Assembly (NCBI GenBank): GCA_964616395.1 | Contig: CAZTUT010000054.1 | Coordinates: 1-17,438, forward strand | Origin: JALHMQ01 sp964616395 | GTDB taxonomy: Bacteria > Pseudomonadota > Gammaproteobacteria > Burkholderiales > Burkholderiaceae_F | DNA: 17,438 bases | Direction of reading: 5' to 3' | In this document: one piece after another, positions 6,038 through 14,822 of the stretch | Numbering within the stretch: the first letter of the stretch is position 1 | Layout of the letters: every line of letters starts with the position of its first letter | The notes under the pieces: generated by a model | Told to the model about the DNA's origin: nothing | Databases searched by the model: none | Seen by the model: only the letters and a program-made list of their open reading frames with translations | Position numbers and translations under genes: made by a program

Positions 6038-9000
6038 ATGTCTGATCTGAGCAGCGCCGTCACGCCCCCGTGCCACGCGACCCGTCGGCGACTGCAATCG
6101 CTGCGTTCGCTCGCCGCCGCGCTGCTGATGCTTGTTGCCCCGGCCATCGCGCTGGCGGCCGATCCGCTGATTGCGTCGTTTTCCGACGATCCCGACCCGG
6201 TTGTTGCCGGCGGCATCGTCCGCTATCAGGTCCGGGTCGACAACAACGCGCCTGACGCAGCGACCAATACACGGCTCACGCTGGATGTGCCCGCCGGGGC
6301 AACGTTTGTATCGGCGTCGCCCGCGTCGGCCAACTGTGCGCTGCAGACGCCCACCCGTGTGGTCTGCGAACTCGGGTCGATCGCCGGCAGCGGAACCGGA
6401 CCCAAGGACATCACGATCCGCTGGCGTGCGCTGGGACCGGGGCCGACCACGATCGGTGCCACGGCCACGCTCACGGCCGACAACGATGTCAATCCGTCCA
6501 ACAACACGCAGTCCGAGGTCACCACCGTCAATACCGGCGCCAACCTCGCGCTGACCAAAACCGGAGCGCCGAACCCGGTGGCCGGCGGTTCGAATGTCAC
6601 GTACACGCTGACCGCGAGCAATGCCGGGCCCAATGCGTCGGGTGCCATCGTATTGACCGACAACCTGCCGCCGGCGGTCGCCTTCGTATCCGCGACAGGA
6701 TCCGGCTGGAGTTGCAGTCACGCCGCTGGCGTGGTGACTTGCAACCGAGCGGGACCTCACGCGGTTGGTGCTGCCATTCCGGCAGTGACCGTGGTCGGTC
6801 AGGTCAATGCCGCGGGCGGCACGATCACCAACAGTGCGACGGTGCTGCCCGCCGCAGGCGGCGTGGCCGATCCGGACACCGCTGACAACACGGCCACCGC
6901 AGACACGATCGTGGTGCCCGGCGCCGACATCCGCATTGCCCAGAAGACGGTGACCTCGGGCACACCTGCGATCGCCGGCAGCAACGTCACGTTCCAGATC
7001 CAGCCGCGCAACAGCGGACCGGCAACCGCAGTGGATGCCGTGCTCACCGACCCCTTGCCGGCCGGCTGGACCTTCGTCTCGGCGAGCGGTCCGAACTGGA
7101 CCTGCGGCAATAGCGGCAATACCGTCACCTGCACGCGCGCCAGCTTCCCGACCTCGGCGACCGACAACATCACCATCGTTGCCACGGCGCCGCCAAATGG
7201 TGTCGTGGCGCCGGGTGGCACGACCTACACCAACACCGCGAGCATCACTTCGGCGACCAATGACCCGAACCCGGGAAACAACTCGGGTTCCGTCAACGTG
7301 CAGGTGCGGCCCGATGGCGCCGATCTGCGGATCACCAAGACCAAGTCGCCCAATCCCGTGGCTCAGGGCTCGAATGTCACGTCGATCATCACGGTGACGA
7401 ACAACGGCCCTCGCACGGCGACGGGTCCGCTGCGCGTGATCGAGGTCCTGTCCGGCGAATCCTTCGTCAGTTTTTCGGGCCCGGGCTGGAGCTGTGACGC
7501 CAGCGGCGCGCCGGTGATTGTCTGTGAGCATCCGGCAGGCGGAGGGCTCAACGCGCTCAATGAGCTGCACAAGCTGACAATCGTCTCGAAGGCGGAGATC
7601 AGCGGCACCGTCACCAACACCGCGTGTACCGGCAGTTCGGTGCCCGCGGGCGTCGATCCGTTGCTGGCGAGGCCCCCGGGCGAAGGCGATCCGAACCCGA
7701 CCAACGACTGCACGACCCAGGGCGCGAGTTCCACGACGGTCCAGCCCGACCTGTCGATCAGCAAGGAAACCCGTACCGCCAACGGCGACAAGGTCCTCGA
7801 TACCAACGAGGACACGGTCACCTACCGGCTGGTGGTTCGCAACGTCTCCGGCAGCGCGCAGTCGGCCTCGGGGATCCGGGTCACCGACACGGTGCCCGGC
7901 TTCATCTCCGGGCGTTCGACCTTCGGCACGATCGCTGCCGAGGCAGGCAGTCCGATCACTGTCAACTGCACCACGTCCGGCGCGGCGGTGACTTGCACGC
8001 AGACCGGCGGCCTGCTGCAGGATGGCCAGGAAGTTGCGATCAACATCCCGGTCAACCGGCCGCTGCAGGACAGTAACGTTGACTTCACGAATACCGCGAC
8101 GGTCTTTAATACCGCCGAGGGGGATCCCAATCCCACCAACAATTCGGCATCGGACATCGTCAGGATCACGCCGATCGCCGACGTGGAAATGACGGGCAAG
8201 TCGGTGACGCCGAACCCGGTTCGCGCTGGCGAGATCGCCACCTACGTGATCTCGTTCCGCAATAACGGTCCGTCGACGGCGGCCGGCGTGGTCGTCACCG
8301 ACACGATCACGTTCCCGGCTGGCGACAGCGGCGCCACGGTCACGCAGATCACCTCGTCGAAGGGTGGCTCCACATGCAGCATCGCCGCCGGTGCCGTGCT
8401 CAACGGTGCCAGCAATACCTTCACCTGCAATATCGGTTCACTCGCCAATGGCGAGGTGCAGTCGATCACGCTGCGTCTGCGGCCCAACTTCCAGCCGGGC
8501 AATGCAGATCGTGTCTACACGAACACCGCCAGCATCAGCACGACCACGGCCGAAAGCACGTCGGGCAGCGGAGCGCCGAACTCCAAATCGGTGACCCTCA
8601 ACGTCAGCGGTGCGCAGGTCGACCTGCTGGTCAACAAGCTTGATCGCGTCGGTTCGCAGGTATTCGATCCGGTCGGTTATCTGTCCACCGGGACCTTCCT
8701 TAGCTACGACGTGCGCGTCACCAACAACGGACCGTCGTACGCGACCGGTGTTCAGTTCGCCGAGACGATGACGCCGCCCGCGGGGCGGCGGGTCCGCTTC
8801 GTGTGTGACGTGACGGCCTTTGGCGGCAGCACGTGCAACGCGCCTTCGCTGTGCTCGGTGACGAACGTTACGTCGGCCAGCGGTACGGCGATCCCGACCT
8901 TCACCTGCACGGTGCCGGCGGGCACCGCCGCCACGGGCAGTGCAGTGGGCGATCTGGCTTCCGGTATCACCAAGTCGGTGTTCCTGCGTTTCGAAGTGCT

Positions 9001-12000
9001 GGACGAACCGGCGCCGCTTGGCGACGTCTACCAAAATTCGGTCACGGTGTCTGCCAACGAGCCAGATAACGTGTCCGCTAACGACACTGCGATTGAGCAG
9101 ACCACGGTCAGGCAGCGCGTCGATTTGCGCACCAGCAAGAGCGCCAGCGTGGCCACGCCGTCGATCATGCAGCCGTTTAACTGGGTGGTGACGGTTACCA
9201 ACGGCGGCCCGGGCAATTCGCTGCAGACCGACGTCACCGACACCTTGCCGGCTGGCGTTGAGGTCACCGGCCCGATCACGTGGACCAAGACGCTGCCTGC
9301 CGCCAGCGGCACGTGCAGCCGCACCGGGGTGACGGTCAGTTGCGCGCTGGGTCAGCTCAACGGCACCGGCAGCGCCGCCATCACGATTCCGGTGCGCATC
9401 ACCAGTTTCCCTGCGGGCGGGACGCTGACCAATACGGCGACCGTCGATGCCGACCCCATCAAGACCGGCGGTCTGGACATCGATACGTCCGACAACACCT
9501 CGACCAGTACGGTAACCGTCGTGCGGTCATCGCTGGCAGGCATGGTCTTCCAGGACCGCGACCGCAGCGGCAGCAACGGTGGCGTGCCGCAATCAGCGGC
9601 CGCCGAGCCGCGCATTGCCGGCGTGTCGATCGCGCTGACGGGCACCGATGCCTTCGGCAACGCGGTCAGCCGTAGCGCAATCACCGATGCGAGTGGCGCC
9701 TATCTTTTCGACAACCTGGCCCCGGCCGATGCAACCGGCTACACAATCGCGCAGACGCAGCCCGCAGGATTCGTCAACGGTCCGGTGGCGCCGCCCGCCA
9801 GCGGCGCACTGGCGCCGAGTGCTGGCGGCAGCTACAACGGCGGCGGGCTCGAAGGTAATTCGAGCTACACGGCGATTACGCTGGCCGCCAACACGCAGGG
9901 CACGCTGTACAACTTCCCCGAAGTACGGCGTCCCAGCCTGTCGGGAATCGTCTACCTCGACCTGAACGTCAACAGCACTTTTGACGCGGCCAGCGATACG
10001 CGCGTCGCCGGCGCCACGGTCAGGCTGCTCAATGCCGGCACCGGCGCGCTGGTCGCCACTGCAACGACCGACGGCACCGGCGCCTACAACTTTGCGAGCG
10101 TTGATCCGCTGATTGTCTACACGATCGAGCAACCGCTGCCGTCTTCGCCGACGGGGTTGCGCAACGGGCCGGTCAACCCCGGACTGATCAACGGCGCCGC
10201 CTGCGCCAGCGGCTGCACTGCGCAACCGAACACGCCGGTGGCCGATACCGACCGGATTGCCAGCATCGACCTCGGGGCTGGCACCGATGGCACCGTGTTC
10301 AACTTCGGTGAACTGGTGCTGACATCGATCAGCGGCACCGTATACATCGACCGCAATCGCAACAACGTGATTGACGCGGTGCCGACCGATGGCCGTATCG
10401 CCGGCGTCACGGTAAGGCTGGTGCAGGGTGCCGACTGCACAGCGGGCACCGTGCTGCAGAGCGCGGTCACGGATGCCGTGGGCAGCTATTCGTTCACATC
10501 GGTTACCGCGGGCGCGGCGTATCTGGTGTGCGAGACCCAGCCGGTCGGCTATGCGGATGGCATCGTCAATCCGGGTACCTCTGCAACGACGCCGTCGCCC
10601 AACGTCATCTCGATCGCTGCGTTGCCCACCACGGGCTCGCCCAACAACAACTTTGGCGAGCGGGTTGGATCGCTGTCGGGCTCGGTNNNNNNNNNNNNNN
10701 NNNNNNNNNNNNNNNNNNNNNNNNNNNNNNNNNNNNNNNNNNNNNNNNNNNNNNNNNNNNNNNNNNNNNNNNNNNNNNNNNNNNNNGGCGGGTGCCGGGG
10801 GCTACACGGTCAGCGAGGGCGCGATTCCGCCCGCCGCAGGTGTCTTCCTCGACGGCCTCGATACCGCGGGAACGGCCGGCGGCAGCACAGCGGTCAGCGA
10901 CGTCATCTCGGGCATCACGCTGGCTGCCGGCGTGCAGTCCACCGGTTATCTGTTTGGCGAACTGCCGAGTGCCCCGATCAGCGGCACCGTCTACATCGAC
11001 CGTAACCGCAACAGCCAGATGGACCCGGTACCCACCGATGGTCGGCTGGCCGGCGTGGCGATCCGACTGGTGCAAGGCGCGACCTGCGCCGGAACAACAC
11101 TGGCATCGACCGTCACCGACGCAGCAGGCGCCTATCTGTTCAGCGCTAACGCCGCCGGTCTGACCTACACGGTGTGCGAGACGCAGCCGGTGGGCTATGC
11201 CGATGGCGGTGTGAACCTGGGGACGAATGCATCGAGCAGCGCAGCCAACGCGATCACGATCACCAACCTGCCCGCGGCGGGCTCGCCCAACAACAACTTT
11301 GGCGAGCGGGTTGGATCGCTGTCGGGCTCGGTCTACGTCGACTACTCACCGGCCACGCCGGCCAACACCAACAACGGCGTGCGCGATGCGGGTGAGGCTG
11401 GCATTGCGGGTGTGACGGTCACGCTGACCGGCACCGACGCGACGGGTGCAGCGGTCAGCCGCAGCGTGGTCACCGATGCCAATGGCGACTACGTGTTCGC
11501 TGATCTTCTGGCGGCGGGTGCCGGGGGCTACACGGTCAGCGAGGGCGCGATTCCGCCCGCCGCAGGTCGCTTCCTCGACGGCAAGGACCGCGCCGGCACC
11601 GCAGGCGGCAGCATCGCGGTCAGCGATGTCATTTCGGGTATCGCGCTGGCTGCGGGTATGCAGGCCGCCGACTACCTGTTCGGCGAGCTCATCGGCGCAT
11701 CGATCAGCGGCAAGGTCTTCCTCGACCGCAACAACAACGGCGTGCAGGATGCTGCGGAAGAGGTCGGGCTGGCCAACGTGCCGATCGTGATCACCGGGAC
11801 CGATGATCGCGGTACGTCGGTCAGCCTGAACCTGACCACCGGTGCCGACGGCACCTACTCGGCCCCCGACCTGCGGCCGGGCACTTACACGATCACCGAG
11901 CCGACCCAGCCGCTGGATACAACCAACGGTCAGACCATCGCCGGTAGCGCCGGCGGAACCGCCACGCCGATCACCACGCTGCCGAGCGCGATCAGCGGCA

Positions 12001-14822
12001 TCATCCTCGGCGTCGGCGTGAGCAGCACCGGCAACAACTTCGCCGAGATCCCCAATAACGCCGAGCTGCGCGGCCGCGTCTGGTTCGACCTGAACAACAA
12101 CGGCCTGATCGATGGCGGTGAGAACGGCATCGCCGGCGTGACCATTGAACTGACCGGAACCGATGTGCTGGGCCGGGTGGTGAACCGCTCGGTGGTCACG
12201 GATGCCGGCGGCGCGTTCGTGTTCACCGAGCTCGCTTCGGGCACCTACAAGCTGAACGAACCGCAGCAGCCACCGGCCACCCGCAATGGCATCACCGTTG
12301 CAGGAACGCGGGGCGGCACGGCCACCGCCGTGACCGTGCTGCCGTCGAGCATCAGCGGCATCGTTCTGTCAGATGGCGCCAAGGGCGAAAGCTACAACTT
12401 CGGCGAGATTCCCGACGCGCCCGATCTGCGCGTCAGCAAGCGTGCGGTGGAGTCGGTGTTCACGGTCGGCTTCCCGGCCAACTATCGGATCAGCGTGCGT
12501 AACGCGGGCCTGCTGCCCACGACTGGCGTGTACACCGTCAGCGACCGGCTGCCGCCGGGTCTGGTCCTTGCGGGCCGGCCGACCGGCCCGGGCTGGACCT
12601 GCGACGGCGCGGCCGGCGCCACGCGATTCAGCTGCACGAGCACCGATGTCATCGGCGCTGGCGCGACGTCGGCAAGCCAAATCAGCGTAGTAGCCACGGT
12701 CACGCCGCAGGCGGCCGATGCGTCGCCTGCGGTCAATGCGGTGATGGTCGACGGCGGCGGCGAGATCGATGCGTGGCGTCCGACGCCCGCAGAGACGGAC
12801 GCCTTCAACAATCGCCCGGCGACGCTGCCGCCGTGCACATCGACCATCGAGTTCAACGCCTGCCACACGAGCACGCAGGTACAGCGCGCGGCCGCGCTGT
12901 CGGGTACGGTCTGGTACGACATCGGCAGCACGCCGCGCGTGCTCGACGCCGGCGACCGCCGGCTGGCGGGCTGGTCGGTGGAAATCGTCGACACCGCCAG
13001 CAACAGCGTGGTGGGTCGCGCCACCACCGCCGCCGATGGCAGCTATCGCGTGATCGACCTGCTGCCGGGCGTCGCGCTGGCCGTGCGGTTCCGCGATCCG
13101 GCCTCCGGCGTCGTGTTTGGCTACCCGGTCAATGGCGAGCAGGGCACCGGATCGAGCGGCGTCAGTTGCGATCCGAATGCCGCAGGCACCGGCAAGCCGA
13201 GTTCCTGCGTCAATCAGGGTGTGTCGCCCGCGCTCGCAGTCGTGCTGGCCCCGGGTCAGGAACTCGTCCAGCAGAGCCTGCCGGTCGATCCCAGCGGCGT
13301 CGTGTACGACTCCGGCGTGCGCACACCGGTGCCCGGATCAATCGTTACGCTGGCGCCTGTCGGTGCTTGCGGCGGCTGGGCGCCGGCCACCAGCATCGTC
13401 GGAGCCGGTCTGGGCGGCTACACGATCAACGGTGACCGCATTTCGATGACGGTCGGCACCGATGGCTTCTACCAGTTCCTGTTCGGCACCACGGCGCCCG
13501 CCTCGTGCACGTTCGGGCTGACGGTCACGCCGCCGGCGGCCTATACGTTCCAGTCGACGGCGATCCCGCCAACGGCCGGACCGCTGGTGCCGCCGGGTGG
13601 ACCGGGGTCGGTGTTCAATGTGCAGCCGCAAGCCACCGCACCGAGTGGTCCGGTCGGCACGGCGACCACCTACTACCTGACGATGGTGTCGGGGTCGGGC
13701 GGCGCGAACATCGTCCACAACCACATCCCGCTCGATCCGGCGCTGCCCACCGGCATCGCGCTGACCAAGACCGGCGACAAGGCCACGGTCGAGGTCGGCG
13801 ACACCGTCCGCTACACGCTGACGGTCACCGTCACTGCGGGCGCGCTGCCGCGCCAGACCACGATCGTCGACCGGTTGCCGGCCGGCGTGACCTACGTGCC
13901 GGGCACGGCGATGGTGGGCGATAAGCCGATCGCCGATCCGCGCGGCGGCGTAGGCCCGACGCTGGCCTTCGACCTCGGACCGATGCCGGCAGGTCGGCAA
14001 CTGGTGCTGCGCTACCGCGCGCGGGTGGGCGTGGGCGCGATGCAGGGCGATGGCATCAATCGCGCCCAGGGCCATGCCTGCTCGGTGCCGGCGGGCTGCG
14101 TGGATGGCGGCTTCAACCCGCTACCCGGATCGGTGCCGACGAATCCGGCGGCGTATCGGATCCGCGTCACCGGCGGCGTGTTCACCACCGACGCCTGCGT
14201 GCTCGGCAAGATCTACGTGGACTGCAACGGCAACCACATCCAGGACCCGGAGGAACTCGGCATCCCCGGCGTGCGCATGATCATGCAGGACGGCACCACG
14301 CTGATCAGCGACAGCGAAGGCAAGTACAGCATCTGCGGCATCCCGGCGCGCAGCGCGGTGATGAAGGTCGACCCGATCACGCTGCCGCGCGGTTCGCGGC
14401 TGACGACCTCCAGCAACCGCAACCTCGGCGATGCCGGCAGCTTGTGGCTCGACCTGAAGAACGGCGAACTGCATCGCGCCGACTTCATCGAGGGCAGCTG
14501 CTCGAACACCGTGCTGGAGCAGGTGAAGGCCCGTCGCGCGCAGGGCGAGGTCCGCGCACCCGAGAACGAGCGCAAGAGCGCGCCTGCGCTGCGCTTCGAC
14601 AGCAAGGCGCATGGCCGCTCCACGCTCAGTTCGCCGCAGCAGGGCACCGATGGCGCCAACCAGCAGGTGCCGAAGCCGCGTCCGCTGACGCCGCCGCCGG
14701 CGGGCGCGACGCAGGACGAAAGCCATGTCCCGGTTCCCGAGTTGCCAATGAATCGGCCACCCCCGTCAGGTCGCGATAGCGCCACTGCCCCCGATGCCGG
14801 AGGTTCCCATGGCGCGCGCTGA
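6038..14822 (+). CDS. Giant secreted DUF11 / SdrD_B-like multidomain surface protein (interrupted by assembly gap)
   Basis: One gene whose frame is broken only by the 100-N gap at 10687-10786. If about 180 nt are missing there, the product has 2954 residues; numbers below assume that. The ATG at 6038 is the first start after an in-frame TGA; its Shine-Dalgarno sequence is weak. Signal peptide 1-40 (RRRLQSLRSLAAALLMLVAP then AIALAA). Eight DUF11-like beta-sandwich repeats follow, beginning near 42, 168, 296, 428, 570, 714, 861 and 1028, each opening like ADLxITKT, carrying NxGP and DxLPxG motifs and usually ending DPNPxNN. Eight SdrD_B/Cna-B-like domains run 1164-2151 (SGxVYxDxNxN, then T-D-G-Y, then FGE). 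Then another DUF11 domain (2152-2310), a Cys-containing B-like region (2312-2590), a tenth DUF11 domain (2598-2740), a last B-like domain with DCNGNHIQDPEE (near 2751) and a Pro-rich tail. No transmembrane anchor or LPXTG is seen. Probably an extracellular adhesin, filament or matrix protein. Confidence 0.88.
10322..11690 (+). repeat. Two tandem copies of a ~726-bp unit (two SdrD_B-like domains each)
   Basis: Copy 1 runs 10322-10964 including the gap and copy 2 runs 10965-11690. Each encodes a domain beginning SGTVYIDRNRN and ending SPNNNFGERV, followed by one beginning GSLSGS and ending YLFGEL. Identity is complete over 55 bp on each side of the gap and visibly lower (perhaps four fifths) at the outer ends. 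With a 180-nt gap the spacing between copies is 726 bp, or 242 codons. Confidence 0.88.
10687..10786. other. Assembly gap (100 N) inside a repeat
   Basis: Exactly 100 N, a conventional placeholder for unknown length. The 55 bp before it (10632-10686) equal 11278-11332 and the 55 bp after it (10787-10841) equal 11513-11567, so the missing stretch probably corresponds to 11333-11512, which is 180 nt. The placeholder length (1 mod 3) breaks the reading frame, whereas 180 nt keeps it. Confidence 0.95.
14799..14803 (+). promoter_or_regulatory. Ribosome binding site of the barrel-protein gene, inside the preceding gene
   Basis: GGAGG lies 5 nt before the ATG at 14809 while still inside the coding sequence of the giant protein. 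With the 14-bp overlap of the two genes this supports translational coupling and fixes the start at 14809. Confidence 0.8.

Noticed and set aside
5849..7570. A 573-codon open frame on the minus strand opposite the start of the giant gene
   Set aside because: Low-complexity Arg/Gly-rich composition with no domain, antisense to clear DUF11 repeats.
10428..10686. Apparent 5' part of a second large ORF before the N gap
   Set aside because: It is the wrong frame over SdrD_B-like coding sequence; only the part after the gap (10787-14822) is real and belongs to the gene starting at 6038. Likewise the frame continuing from 6038 past 10787 to 11005 is out of register.
9527..12410. CRISPR-like or short tandem repeat array
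   Set aside because: The repetition is protein-domain repetition of 120-240 codons with diverged copies, not short identical repeats with unique spacers.
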